Notes: generated by a model not told the origin, from the sequence alone. A stretch of DNA of 64,000 nt from UBA1723 sp045642085 (GCA_045642085.1 JAZUIF010000107.1:1-64000), one strand, 5' to 3'; shown: positions 45,049 to 54,828, counted from the stretch's first letter. A program made the numbers and translations.

Positions 45049-45811
45049 AATTCTCAAAAAGGTAAAATACTCCGTCGTTAGTTCTCTATATCCACACACT
45101 TGCGGAGCATGTGGAGCTGTGGTTGAGACTGAAGGAGAGACCTTATGTGAGGATTGCAGATATAGTTTGGAATATATTCCGCTTGATGTCGACCTTACTC
45201 CGTTGGCAAGAGAGATGACACAAGTGCAGCTCAGCTATTTCATGCCGTTGCTTTCATATAGGAAGTCGGATATCGAATCACGTTTTGTGCTGAATATCAA
45301 GAATTCAGGAGTGAAGAGATATGGTATTGAGGCGGGACGAATGATGGGCAGAATGATAAATGCCCGTGTCGACGCGGGAGAGTTCGACTGTGTTGTGCCG
45401 GTGCCGATTACATCCAAACGTTATGAGATGCGTGGATACAACCAAAGTGAGTTGCTTTGTATCGGCATTGAGATGGAGACGGGTATTCCGGTCCGTACTG
45501 ATTTGCTTGTCAACGAAGGAAAACTGGTGAGCAACAGTATAGATGCCAAGCGTCACAAGAGTGCCACTGCCAACAAGTATCAGGCCACTGATGAGGTGAA
45601 GGCGTTTCGTGGCAAACATATATTAGTGATCGACGATGTCATCACAACTGGCAAAACCATCCGTGAGTGTTCGGCTTCCATTATGGAGAAGTGCGACAAC
45701 AACGTGAAGGTGAGTATAGCGGTGGTGGGAATGGTGTCGGACCTACTGACTATATACGAAGAACAAAACAAAGATTATACGAATTTTACAAAGGATATTT
45801 TTCAAGACTGA
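45032..45811 (+). CDS. ComF-family phosphoribosyltransferase-like protein
   Basis: 259 residues. An N-terminal zinc-finger (HTCGACGAVV...CEDC, about 22-45) precedes a PRTase domain with the PRPP loop ILVIDDVITTGKT (about 191-203). ComF proteins function in uptake of transforming DNA in Bacillus and Haemophilus, and widely in non-competent species with unclear role. Starts 17 bp inside lolD and ends on TGATG, sharing one base with dnaG. Confidence 0.88.
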   Translation: MEKLSKILKKVKYSVVSSLYPHTCGACGAVVETEGETLCEDCRYSLEYIPLDVDLTPLAREMTQVQLSYFMPLLSYRKSDIESRFVLNIKNSGVKRYGIEAGRMMGRMINARVDAGEFDCVVPVPITSKRYEMRGYNQSELLCIGIEMETGIPVRTDLLVNEGKLVSNSIDAKRHKSATANKYQATDEVKAFRGKHILVIDDVITTGKTIRECSASIMEKCDNNVKVSIAVVGMVSDLLTIYEEQNKDYTNFTKDIFQD

Positions 45812-48618
45812 TGATAGACAATATCACCATACAAAGAATTAAGGAGGCAGCAAATATTGTTGACGTGGTCGGCGACTATGTCACTCTTCGTCGTGCCGGC
45901 ACGTCATATAAAGGATTGTGTCCGTTCCACAACGAAAAGACTCCATCTTTCATTGTCACACCAGCGAAGAATATCTGTAAATGTTTCGGTTGCGGAGGCG
46001 GTGGTGATAGCATCTCTTTCATTATGAAAATGGAGAATCTGTCGTATCTTGACGCACTCCGTTTCCTAGCCAAAAAGTTTGGAATCACAGTCGTTGAAAA
46101 GGAGCTTACTCCTGAAGAAAAGGAGCAGCAGACACTGCGCGACAAGATGCTTGATGCCAACCAATGGCTCTCAGATTACTTTGAAAAAACGATGCGTGAG
46201 ACGGATGAAGGTCGTGCAGTCGGCTACCAATATTTCATCCATCGTGGTCTACGCGAAGACATAATTAAGAAGTTCCATCTTGGCTATTCGCCCGAGGATT
46301 TTCAGGCATATACGAACACGGCTCCTCTTCAGGGAATCAAGGTGGAGCATCTCATTGCATTAGGAGCGACGGTTAACACTGGCACCCGAAACTACGACAA
46401 ATATCACGGTCGTGTGATGTTCCCAATCCATTCCATCTCAGGCAAGGTAGTGGGATTTGGAGCACGTACTTTGAAGTCGGATAAAAGTGTAGCAAAATAC
46501 TTCAATCCACCAGAGAGTGAAGTCTACAATAAGAGCGAAAATCTATATGGTATTTTCTTTGCCCGACAGGCCATCATCAAGAAGCAGAAATGCTACGTGG
46601 TGGAGGGTTATGCCGACGTGATTTCCATGCATCAGGCAGGAGTGGAGAACATTGTGGCACCATGTGGTACGGCGTTGACAACCGGGCAGATTCGTCTGCT
46701 CAAACGAGTACTGCCATCCGTCGGCAACACAGCCACCGATGAGAAGTATGTCACTATGCTCTACGATGGCGACTCTGCCGGTCAGCACGCAGCCATCAAG
46801 AATGGAAAACTCTTCTTGGCTGAAGGATTGAATGTTCGCGTCGTCACACTTCCTGTGGAGGAGGATCCAGATTCCTTCGCACAACACAACAATGCGGATG
46901 TCGTCCAGAAATATTTGGAGGAGAACGAACAGGATTACATCTTGTTCAAATCCAATGTGTTGCTACGTGAGTGTGAGAACGACCCAATGAAGAAGGCCGC
47001 AGCCATCAAAGATATGGCAGAGACCATCTCAGTGATTGAGGATCCCATCAAACGCGACGTCTACTCAAGAGAGATTGCCCCACTCTTCCATACAGAGCAG
47101 AGCATCGTCATGGAGTATGTCGGAAAGATGCGTCGTGATGCGGCAGCCGCAAAAGAAAAAGAACGACTCAGAGGTCAGAGTTTCAGCCAGACCCCTACTA
47201 CTCCAGTAGGACAAAACAATCAGGCTCAAGGAAGATATCCATCTCAAAATCAAGGTGTTCAACAGACAAGTCAGCAGACAACAAATAATTCGCAAACTCC
47301 ACAGCAGGCTCCGGATGAACCATTCATCCCAGATGATTATTATGAGCAGATTGCAGCCGAACAGGGAGGAAACGTACAGCCACAACAGAATGCGGGTGGA
47401 CAAGCGTCGACACAAAAGAATCCAAACGATATCGTTGACAAATTCTCTGTCGACTATCTAGCTACGCTCAATCGACAGTTTGTTTGCGAACGTGAGCTTA
47501 TGGGGTTGATTGTCAACTATGGAAACAAACCCGTTATCATAGTTGAAGATAAAGAGAAGAAGACTTCGGATGTGTTGAATGTAGTTGAAGCTATCGCATA
47601 CGACTTCCAGAAAGATGAGTTTGAAATATCCAACCCAACCTTCAAACTGATGTTGGAAGAGGCAAGCAAAGAGTTTGAGAAAAACAAAAATGTCGACATC
47701 GTGAAATATTTCCAGAATCATGCCGACAGATCAGTCAACGACGCGATAAACAGCATATTGGCAGACGACATGTCGCTTGAAGCAGAAATGACAGATTCCG
47801 ACCGTCAGTTTTGCAAAGAGAAAAGAGACCGTGAACTCTTCAACAATCTGCGTAACAAGATTACTATGATTAAGAGGGAGTGGTATGAGAACCATAAGAA
47901 ATCACTACAAGAAGAGCTTGTCAACGCATATTCATCAGACAATAAAGAGCTGGCAAAAGAGCTAGCGGAAAAGTGGACAAAAGTCAGCACGAAGATCAAC
48001 GAGATATTAAGTGCTGAGGGAAGAGTCCTCAATCAGAGCATCAAAATGGAGACACCATCACTTACAAGATATGAGATGCCGACTAAGGCAGAATTACGAA
48101 AAGCAGTCAAGACGAGAGTCAAAAAAATGACAGACGACGAGAAGAAAGCCGAGAGTGAGAAAGTAATGGAAGTGCTTGAAAATGAGGCTCATTTCAAGGA
48201 AGCAAAGACAGTGTTGCTTTTCCATTCGTTGCCAGACGAGATCTGCACACACCAGCTGATTGAAAAATACGCGTCGCAAAAGAAAATCCTTCTTCCTGTG
48301 ATTAACGGAGAGAATTGGTATATCCGTGAGTATAATGGCGACTTGAAGACTGGAGAATTCAATATCCAAGAGCCAACAGGAATGAATATCCACGATTTCG
48401 ACAGTATCGATTTAGTTGTAGTGCCAGGAGTAAGTTTTGACAAAGACCTTAACCGTGTTGGCCGAGGAAAAGGTTACTACGACAGAATCCTAGAGAAAAT
48501 CAACAAAGCCTACAAGATAGGAATTTGTTTCGACTGTCAATTGCGTGACAAAATCCCCGCAGAAAAATTTGATGTGAAAATGGATCAGGTAATCTCTGCA
48601 TCAGGAATCATAATCTAA
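45811..48618 (+). CDS. dnaG: DNA primase fused to 5-formyltetrahydrofolate cyclo-ligase
   Basis: 935 residues from the ATG at 45811; longer in-frame starts lie inside comF. The primase part has the CHC2 zinc finger (C37, H40, C58, C61), catalytic core and TOPRIM motifs VVEGYADV and LYDGDSAGQHAA, then a Gln/Asn-rich linker (about 455-535) and a helicase-interaction-like domain to about 750. Without a stop the frame continues at MPTKAELRKAVKTRV (residue 756) into a full 180-residue 5-formyl-THF cyclo-ligase with the family motifs LLFHSLPDEICT, LPVI and VVVPGVSFDKDLNRVGRGKG followed by YYDR. The second enzyme turns 5-formyl-THF into 5,10-methenyl-THF. The ATG at 48076 could also give a free enzyme. 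Confidence 0.93.
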   Translation: MIDNITIQRIKEAANIVDVVGDYVTLRRAGTSYKGLCPFHNEKTPSFIVTPAKNICKCFGCGGGGDSISFIMKMENLSYLDALRFLAKKFGITVVEKELTPEEKEQQTLRDKMLDANQWLSDYFEKTMRETDEGRAVGYQYFIHRGLREDIIKKFHLGYSPEDFQAYTNTAPLQGIKVEHLIALGATVNTGTRNYDKYHGRVMFPIHSISGKVVGFGARTLKSDKSVAKYFNPPESEVYNKSENLYGIFFARQAIIKKQKCYVVEGYADVISMHQAGVENIVAPCGTALTTGQIRLLKRVLPSVGNTATDEKYVTMLYDGDSAGQHAAIKNGKLFLAEGLNVRVVTLPVEEDPDSFAQHNNADVVQKYLEENEQDYILFKSNVLLRECENDPMKKAAAIKDMAETISVIEDPIKRDVYSREIAPLFHTEQSIVMEYVGKMRRDAAAAKEKERLRGQSFSQTPTTPVGQNNQAQGRYPSQNQGVQQTSQQTTNNSQTPQQAPDEPFIPDDYYEQIAAEQGGNVQPQQNAGGQASTQKNPNDIVDKFSVDYLATLNRQFVCERELMGLIVNYGNKPVIIVEDKEKKTSDVLNVVEAIAYDFQKDEFEISNPTFKLMLEEASKEFEKNKNVDIVKYFQNHADRSVNDAINSILADDMSLEAEMTDSDRQFCKEKRDRELFNNLRNKITMIKREWYENHKKSLQEELVNAYSSDNKELAKELAEKWTKVSTKINEILSAEGRVLNQSIKMETPSLTRYEMPTKAELRKAVKTRVKKMTDDEKKAESEKVMEVLENEAHFKEAKTVLLFHSLPDEICTHQLIEKYASQKKILLPVINGENWYIREYNGDLKTGEFNIQEPTGMNIHDFDSIDLVVVPGVSFDKDLNRVGRGKGYYDRILEKINKAYKIGICFDCQLRDKIPAEKFDVKMDQVISASGIII

Positions 48619-48628
48619 AATCTATCAA

Positions 48629-48654
48629 AGACGGGTAAGTTCCCCCGTCTCTAC
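48629..48654 (+). terminator. Hairpin after dnaG
   Basis: AGACGGG/CCCGTCT stem of the dispersed repeat family 10 bp after the stop; no T-run follows. The rest of 48655-48865 has no gene. Confidence 0.45.
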
Positions 48655-48865
48655 AATCAGCATATAAATTCTAAATCTTAAAAATTCCACTATCAAACAC
48701 AATATTGTCCCATTAAAATTCGTTATTGTATATAAAAACACAAAAAAATAGTACTAAAAAGGAGATTAGACAGAATTGACGGCGGTTGCAATTTCATCTT
48801 TTCAACAATTATTACTATTTTTGCTTGCTAATTTAGTGTATTATATTCTGGACCGGAAGATATCT

Positions 48866-49594
48866 ATGTTAAGAAATAAAATAAAAAACATAATTGTTGG
48901 GTTAGTCCTGGCAATACTTCCAATGATTGCAAATGCGCAGCCCCGCTATATAGGAGAAGTCGGTTTGCGTGGAGGTATCGCGTTCTACAATGGAGACATC
49001 AATTCATCAAAGATATTTCGTGATGTTTCTCCAGCTGCTGGAGCATTCTTACGTTTCAAGGCTAACGATTATATGAATTTCAAACTGGATGTAGGATTCG
49101 CCAACCTAAAGTGTGACGCCAGAGATTATCCAGACAACGCAATGCCAGCTGTAGACAATACAGACGGTAGTGGCATTTATCCGTTTGCATTTGAAAAACG
49201 AATCGTGAGCATTGATGCCCTTATCATCTGGAACTTCTTCAGATTTGGCATACCAAACTACGACAAAGATGTGAAACGTCACACCCCTTATGCAATGCTT
49301 GGACCTACAGTATCATATGCCAACGAATGGAGTGGAGGAATCTTCAGAGCCGGTATAGCTTTTGGCGCAGGATACAAGTTCAAAGTAAGCCAGAGAGTGA
49401 ACGTAGGAATAGAGTTCACAATGCATAAACTATTCTCAGACGACTTGGATATCAGCGAATATGATTATTTGGACGATCCATATAAGATGAGAAGTTCAGG
49501 ATATAAAAACAATGACTATTACTCTCAATTGTTAGGATTCATCTCATTTGATGTGTTCAAGAAGAGAGGAGCATGTAGATATATAGGAAAATGA
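48866..49594 (+). CDS. DUF6089-type outer membrane beta-barrel protein
   Basis: 242 residues from the ATG at 48866, chosen for its signal peptide (about 1-26, ending ANAQ); the longer frame starts on TTG and adds an uncharacteristic hydrophobic leader. Mature strands YIGEVGLRGGIAFYNGDINS, FLRFKANDYMNFKLDVGFA and FGAGYKFKVSQRVNVGIEF are barrel-like. Its place before uppS-bamA is conserved in Bacteroidota. It overlaps uppS by 4 bp, so it belongs to the envelope operon; its role is unknown. Confidence 0.82.
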   Translation: MLRNKIKNIIVGLVLAILPMIANAQPRYIGEVGLRGGIAFYNGDINSSKIFRDVSPAAGAFLRFKANDYMNFKLDVGFANLKCDARDYPDNAMPAVDNTDGSGIYPFAFEKRIVSIDALIIWNFFRFGIPNYDKDVKRHTPYAMLGPTVSYANEWSGGIFRAGIAFGAGYKFKVSQRVNVGIEFTMHKLFSDDLDISEYDYLDDPYKMRSSGYKNNDYYSQLLGFISFDVFKKRGACRYIGK

Positions 49595-50328
49595 GTATAA
49601 AAGAAAAAATAGATATGAATCGTTTGCCAAAACATGTGGCATTAATCATGGATGGCAACGGACGTTGGGCAAAAGCACAAGGTAAAGAGAGAATTTTCGG
49701 TCATCACGAAGGCGTTGACTCGGTCGACAAAGTGATGGAGGCAGCCGCTGAGATCGGCATCGACTATATCACTCTTTACGCATTCAGCACAGAGAATTGG
49801 AACCGCCCTAAAGCGGAGGTCGACGCACTGATGGAGATTTTTGCGTCAGCCATCACCACTTATGCTGACAAAGCAAAGGAAAACAACGTCAGAATCTTGA
49901 TCATTGGAGACAAGTCGCGCCTTAACGAGAAGACAATGTCTAAGCTTAACGAAGGAATGGCAAAAACAGCTGCCTGCACTGGTCTGACAATGGTACTTTG
50001 CATCAGCTACTCTTCCCGTTGGGAGATTATTGAAGGTGTGAAGGAGATCGCTCGCAAAGCAAAGAACGGAGAAATCAATATCGACGACATCAATGAAGAG
50101 ATGATTTCCAACAGCCTTGCCACAAAAGGCATACCTGATCCCGACTTGCTAATCCGTACAAGTGGAGAACAGAGAATCAGCAACTTCTTGATGTGGCAGT
50201 TGTCGTATTCAGAATTGTATTTTACAGATATTCCTTGGCCAGAATTCAAGAAAGAACAGTTTTACGAGGCTATTTACAAGTATCAGAACCGTGAAAGAAG
50301 ATTCGGCAAGACAAGCGAACAGTTGTAA
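49591..50328 (+). CDS. uppS: Undecaprenyl diphosphate synthase
   Basis: Extends farnesyl diphosphate with eight cis isoprene units to the carrier lipid for peptidoglycan and O-antigen. 245 residues. HVALIMDGNGRWAKAQ holds the catalytic Asp, then FGHHEG, TLYAFSTENWNRPKAEV, and the C-terminal PDLLIRTSGEQRISNFLMWQ and ELYFTDIPWPEF. Directly followed (12 bp) by bamA. Confidence 0.97.
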   Translation: MSIKEKIDMNRLPKHVALIMDGNGRWAKAQGKERIFGHHEGVDSVDKVMEAAAEIGIDYITLYAFSTENWNRPKAEVDALMEIFASAITTYADKAKENNVRILIIGDKSRLNEKTMSKLNEGMAKTAACTGLTMVLCISYSSRWEIIEGVKEIARKAKNGEINIDDINEEMISNSLATKGIPDPDLLIRTSGEQRISNFLMWQLSYSELYFTDIPWPEFKKEQFYEAIYKYQNRERRFGKTSEQL

Positions 50329-50340
50329 TAAAGAAAAGAA

Positions 50341-53067
50341 ATGAAGATTTACAAAACAATAGTCAGTGTAATTGCTTTAACTTGCTCAATGGTCTTGTCG
50401 GCACAAACAGAGGCGGCAGATTCATTGAAAAGTAAGGCTGATACGGTTGTTGCGACTGTTGACACTACCAGTATCGTAACACCCCAGTCTCAGACAAGCG
50501 AGACACCGACTATCACATATTCTACAAACGCAAAGACTTATACCATACAGGCAATAAAGGTCGTAGGAGCAGGATCCTACGATGAGAAAGTTGTTGCAAA
50601 CTATTCCGGACTTTATGTCGGTCAGAGGATCAAAATTCCAGGAAAAGATTTTTCAAATGCCATCAAACGCTTTTGGAAACAAGGTTTGTACTCCGACGTG
50701 AAGATCTACGCCACAAAAATCGAAGGCGACAAGGCATGGTTGGAGATCGCTGTTAAGCCTCGTCCACGTATTTCAAGCATCTCATATTCAGGTGTGAAGA
50801 AAAAAGACAAGGAGGATTTCGACAAATCTATCGGTTTGACTACTGGCAGCCAAGTCTCTCAGAACATGCTTGACAGAGCTGAAGGTATCATCAAAAGAAC
50901 TTACGACTCTAACGGATATCAGAATGCAGATGTAAAAATCAGCTTGACTGATGATCCTGAAAAAGAAGGATATGTAATTGTAAATGTGGATGTTGACAAA
51001 AAAGAGAAAGTCAAGATCTATAGAATCAATATTGAAGGCAATGACAGTGTGCCTGCTCGCAAACTAAAACATGCGATGAAGGACACAAAGGAGAAGCATA
51101 TTATTCCGAACCTGTTCAAGTCGAAGAAATTTGTGCAATCCAACTATAATGCCGACAAGATCAACCTTATAGATAAATACAACGAATATGGTTACCGTGA
51201 CGCTGAGATTATTTGCGACAGCGTATATCAGTCGCCAAAGAAACCAGAAAGAGTGGATATCTATATCAAAGTCAACGAAGGTAGAAAATACTACATACGC
51301 AATATCATTTGGGTAGGAAACACTGTCTATTCAGAAAACTTGTTGAATGCGACTCTTGGAATGAAAAAGGGAGATGTGTACAACAAAAAACAGATGAGCG
51401 AGCGTTTGCTTGAAGACGAAGATGCAGTCTCTAGCCTCTATCTTGACAATGGATATCTTTTCTTCAATGTGGATCCAGTAGAGGTGAACATTGATGGAGA
51501 CTCAGTAGACGTTGAGATGCGTATCTATGAAGGAAGACAGGCGATGATCAACAATGTTGTCATCTCAGGTAATGAGGCTATCTATGAGCATGTCATCCGA
51601 CGTGAGCTAGATACAAAACCAGGTCAGCTATTCAGCAAATCTAATTTGCAGCGTTCTGCCCGTGAGCTTGCAGCATCAGGACACTGGGATCCAGAGAAAC
51701 TTGATATCCGTCCGGTACCAGATCCAGAGAATGGAACTGTAGACATCATCTATAATCTAGAGCAGAAGCGTAACGACCAGGTAGAATTGTCGTTCGGTTA
51801 TGGTCAGACAGGATTCAATGGAACATTGGGACTTAAGTTTACAAACTTCTCTCTACGCAATATCACAAACAAAGAGGAATATAAACCATTGCCACAGGGA
51901 GATGGTCAGCAGTTGTCGTTGTCGTTCACAACAAGTGGACGAAGCTATCAGAGCGCAGCATTGTCATTCATGGAGCCTTGGTTGGGAGGAAAACGACCTA
52001 TCAGTTTGTCTACTTCTATCTTCTTCTCTAACCAGACAGATATCAGCACTAGATATGAGGACTATGATTACGCAGATTATTTGAATTCAGGAATAGGACT
52101 CGGATCATACACAGCCAACTCAACATATCGTTATGAGTCGGATCCAGATGAGTATATCAGAACACTAGGTGCTTCTTTAGGAATCGGAAAGAGATTGAAA
52201 TGGCCAGACGACTACTTCTCATTGTATTATGAGTTTGCTTACCGTCATTATAAATTGAAGGATTGGGAATACTTCACCCTTCACAACGGACACGCCAACA
52301 ACCTACGTCTTGGTGTAACTTTGGCAAGAAACTCTATCGACAACCCATATTATACTCGTCGTGGTTCGTCTGTGTCGTTGACATTGCAAGCTACTCCTCC
52401 TTATTCTAAGTTCATCAAGAACGAGAAGGCAGAGGCACTTCTAATGAAGAAAGATGAAGGTAATATCACCGTACCAGAATGTGAGACTTTGAAACAGGAG
52501 TTGTTCAAATGGGTGGAATACTATAAGACAGAATTCAAAGCAAAATTGTTCACACCGATTTCAAGCAACCAGAAGCTAGTGTTGATGACACGTGCTGAAT
52601 ATGGATTCCTAGGTTACTACGATAAGAACCATCGTTCTCCATTCGAGAGATACTACGTAGGAGGAGACGGTACTTCAGGAACAAGCAGCACGTATGCTCT
52701 AACCACTGTGACATTACGTGGTTATGACAACGGATCATTAACACCACGTGAAAGATTTTATGCAGGAGACAGAAGTCAGTATGCAGGAAACCTATACTCA
52801 AAGTTGTCGTTCGAGTTGCGTTATCCACTAATGCTTGAGCAGGCTGCCACTATCTACGTATTAGCATTTGCCGAGGCAGGAAACGCATGGCAGAATTTCA
52901 AAGACTTTAACCCATTGGATTTGAAGCGTTCAGCCGGTGCCGGAGTGAGAATCTTCCTGCCTATGCTTGGATTGCTAGGAGTAGACTATGGATACGGATT
53001 TGATAAAGATGTCAATGGAAGACAAGGAGCTCATCAGTGGCACATCGTTATCGGTCAGGAATTTTAA
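50341..53067 (+). CDS. bamA: Outer membrane protein assembly factor BamA
   Basis: Inserts beta-barrel proteins in the outer membrane. 908 residues: signal peptide (ends LSAQ), Ser/Thr-rich spacer with repeated DTT/TPTI, five POTRA repeats (about 65-470; for example YTIQAIKVVGAGSYDEK, VKIYRINIEGNDSVPARKL, QAMINNVVISGNEAIYEH), then a 16-strand Omp85 barrel with GVDYGYGFDK and terminal Phe (HIVIGQEF), the usual BAM recognition end. The barrel has an inserted loop of charged residues near 710-725. Followed by three skp genes. Confidence 0.97.
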   Translation: MKIYKTIVSVIALTCSMVLSAQTEAADSLKSKADTVVATVDTTSIVTPQSQTSETPTITYSTNAKTYTIQAIKVVGAGSYDEKVVANYSGLYVGQRIKIPGKDFSNAIKRFWKQGLYSDVKIYATKIEGDKAWLEIAVKPRPRISSISYSGVKKKDKEDFDKSIGLTTGSQVSQNMLDRAEGIIKRTYDSNGYQNADVKISLTDDPEKEGYVIVNVDVDKKEKVKIYRINIEGNDSVPARKLKHAMKDTKEKHIIPNLFKSKKFVQSNYNADKINLIDKYNEYGYRDAEIICDSVYQSPKKPERVDIYIKVNEGRKYYIRNIIWVGNTVYSENLLNATLGMKKGDVYNKKQMSERLLEDEDAVSSLYLDNGYLFFNVDPVEVNIDGDSVDVEMRIYEGRQAMINNVVISGNEAIYEHVIRRELDTKPGQLFSKSNLQRSARELAASGHWDPEKLDIRPVPDPENGTVDIIYNLEQKRNDQVELSFGYGQTGFNGTLGLKFTNFSLRNITNKEEYKPLPQGDGQQLSLSFTTSGRSYQSAALSFMEPWLGGKRPISLSTSIFFSNQTDISTRYEDYDYADYLNSGIGLGSYTANSTYRYESDPDEYIRTLGASLGIGKRLKWPDDYFSLYYEFAYRHYKLKDWEYFTLHNGHANNLRLGVTLARNSIDNPYYTRRGSSVSLTLQATPPYSKFIKNEKAEALLMKKDEGNITVPECETLKQELFKWVEYYKTEFKAKLFTPISSNQKLVLMTRAEYGFLGYYDKNHRSPFERYYVGGDGTSGTSSTYALTTVTLRGYDNGSLTPRERFYAGDRSQYAGNLYSKLSFELRYPLMLEQAATIYVLAFAEAGNAWQNFKDFNPLDLKRSAGAGVRIFLPMLGLLGVDYGYGFDKDVNGRQGAHQWHIVIGQEF

Positions 53068-53090
53068 TGTGTAACATCAACTAAAGAAAT

Positions 53091-53627
53091 ATGAGCAAAT
53101 TAGCATCAAAAATATTAGTGGCAATCGTAATGCTTGCATATTCAGCAAGCAGTTTTGCACAATTCAGCGGAGGCAAGGTGGCTATTGTCGACGTGGAGTA
53201 TATCTTGAAGAATATGCCTATGTATGAGTCGGCCAACGAGCAGATAAAGCAGATCACTAAGAAGTGGCAGACTGAGGTTGAGCAGAAACATGAAGAGGCA
53301 CGTATGCTGCAGAAAAACTATCAGACTGAGGTTGTGTTCTTGTCGGACGAGATGAAGAAAGCCAAAGAGAAAGATATTCTAGCCAAAGAGAAAGAGGCAA
53401 ATGATCTTGGAAGAAAATATTTCGGTCCTGAGGGAGAACTCTATAAGAAGAAAGAGAGTTTGATGAAGCCAATTCAGGATGAGGTATATGTTGCAGTAAA
53501 GGATATCGCAGAACAGAAAGGATATACTCTTGTACTCGACAAGACATCAACAGTCGGTATCATGTATTATTCTAACAAGATTGATATCAGCGACGATGTC
53601 CTAGGCAAACTTGGATACACAAAATGA
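53091..53627 (+). CDS. skp: Periplasmic chaperone Skp/OmpH, copy 1
   Basis: 178 residues. Signal peptide (ends SFAQ), then GGKVAIVDVEYILKNMPMYESANEQ and a long coiled-coil arm full of Lys/Glu, closing with EQKGYTLVLDKTSTVGIMYYS, the OmpH fold's last strand pair. Skp trimers hold unfolded outer membrane proteins for BamA. The longest of the three and the one with canonical termini. Confidence 0.92.
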   Translation: MSKLASKILVAIVMLAYSASSFAQFSGGKVAIVDVEYILKNMPMYESANEQIKQITKKWQTEVEQKHEEARMLQKNYQTEVVFLSDEMKKAKEKDILAKEKEANDLGRKYFGPEGELYKKKESLMKPIQDEVYVAVKDIAEQKGYTLVLDKTSTVGIMYYSNKIDISDDVLGKLGYTK

Positions 53628-53637
53628 TTAGTCAAAT

Positions 53638-54144
53638 ATGAAATATCTATTGACGACATTATCGCTGTTGCTGACGTTAGCTTTTGTGTCTGCTCAGAAC
53701 ACCCATGTCAAACTTGCGCATTATGATGAGGCTGAAGTCATCAAGATGATGAAGGAGACAGAGACAGCCGAGCGTACACTGAAAAGTTTGTCGGACCAGT
53801 ACGAAGCCGAAATGGTGAAGATGGAGGGCGAGTATACACGTAAAGCAGCAGAGTACCAGAAAGAACAGTCGCAGTGGGATGAGACAATCAAGAGAGTGCG
53901 TATGGAAGAGCTCCACACAATAAAGCTCAAGATGCAGAACTACTACGACATGGCCAGCAAAACATTGGCAGACAAAAGAAACGATCTATATGTCCCTGTA
54001 CACAAGAAGATTGAGCAGGCAGTGGCTGAAGTAGCCAAAGAGCAAGGTTTTCTATATGTGTGGGATGTGAAAGACTTGAAATACCACTCTCCTCAAGCTG
54101 TGGATATTACAAGTATGATTAAGAGAAAATTAGGAATCAAATAA
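53638..54144 (+). CDS. skp: Periplasmic chaperone Skp/OmpH, copy 2
   Basis: 168 residues. Signal peptide ending VSAQ, then VKLAHYDEAEVIKMMKETETAE, a coiled coil, and EQGFLYVWDVKDLKYHSPQAVDIT. More similar to copy 3 than to copy 1 in the region EYTRKAAEYQKEQSQWDETIK. The gap of 10 bp to copy 1 supports co-transcription. Confidence 0.9.
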   Translation: MKYLLTTLSLLLTLAFVSAQNTHVKLAHYDEAEVIKMMKETETAERTLKSLSDQYEAEMVKMEGEYTRKAAEYQKEQSQWDETIKRVRMEELHTIKLKMQNYYDMASKTLADKRNDLYVPVHKKIEQAVAEVAKEQGFLYVWDVKDLKYHSPQAVDITSMIKRKLGIK

Positions 54145-54162
54145 AACTAATAAAAACGAAAT

Positions 54163-54666
54163 ATGGTAAAAAGACTTTTAGCAGTTCTATTGTGCGTGAT
54201 GCCACTATTCGCTAACGCGCAGACAGTAAAACTTGGACATCTTGATGTCAACTCTCTTTTCTTGAAGTTGCCAGAGCTAAAGGATGTAGAGGCTAAGTTG
54301 AAGGAAGTTCAGGCTACTTATGAGAAGGAAATGAAGAATTTGGAAGATGAGTATACTCGTAAGGCTTCTGATTATCAGCAGAACGTAGGTGCTATGGATG
54401 AGACAATCAAGAAGAACCGTGAGGAAGAGCTTATGTCACTACAAGAGAAGATGAAGAACTTCTTCCAGATTGCACAGAATGCATTGCAGCAGAAGCAAGA
54501 GGAGCTTCAGAACCCTATCCGTGAGAAGATCCTTGCAGCTATCAAGGCTGTGTCTGAGGAGAACGGATTCACTTACGTCTTCGACACAAACGCTCTACTA
54601 TTCAAGGCTGATAATGCAACTGATATCACTGACCTTGTACTTAAGAAGCTTGGCGTAACAAAATAA
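54163..54666 (+). CDS. skp: Periplasmic chaperone Skp/OmpH, copy 3
   Basis: 167 residues. Signal peptide ending ANAQ, then VKLGHLDVNSLFLKLPELKD, coiled coil with EYTRKASDYQQNVGAMDETIK, and ENGFTYVFDTNALLFKADNATDIT. Third tandem member; two skp genes are what I know as usual behind bamA in Bacteroidota, so this looks like an extra duplication of the copy 2/3 type. Confidence 0.9.
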   Translation: MVKRLLAVLLCVMPLFANAQTVKLGHLDVNSLFLKLPELKDVEAKLKEVQATYEKEMKNLEDEYTRKASDYQQNVGAMDETIKKNREEELMSLQEKMKNFFQIAQNALQQKQEELQNPIREKILAAIKAVSEENGFTYVFDTNALLFKADNATDITDLVLKKLGVTK

Positions 54667-54750
54667 TTTGCAAAAAAGACGGAAAATTGCGTCAAATTAT
54701 GTAAATTTGTAAAATAATTCAGTTCCCTTGAAAAACAAGGGGACTATTTT

Positions 54751-54823
54751 ACGGAATTAGCTCAGTTGGTAGAGCACTGGTCTCCAAAACCAGGTGTCGG
54801 GAGTTCGAGCCTCTCATTCCGTG
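54751..54823 (+). tRNA. tRNA-Trp (anticodon CCA)
   Basis: Acceptor ACGGAAT/ATTCCGT, D-arm AGCTCAGTTGGTAGAGC, anticodon stem CTGGT/ACCAG with loop CTCCAAA (anticodon CCA), T-arm GGGAGTTCGAGCCTCTC, discriminator G. CCA not encoded. A weak TAAATTTG box at 54702-54709 may be its promoter. Confidence 0.96.
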
Positions 54824-54828
54824 CATTG

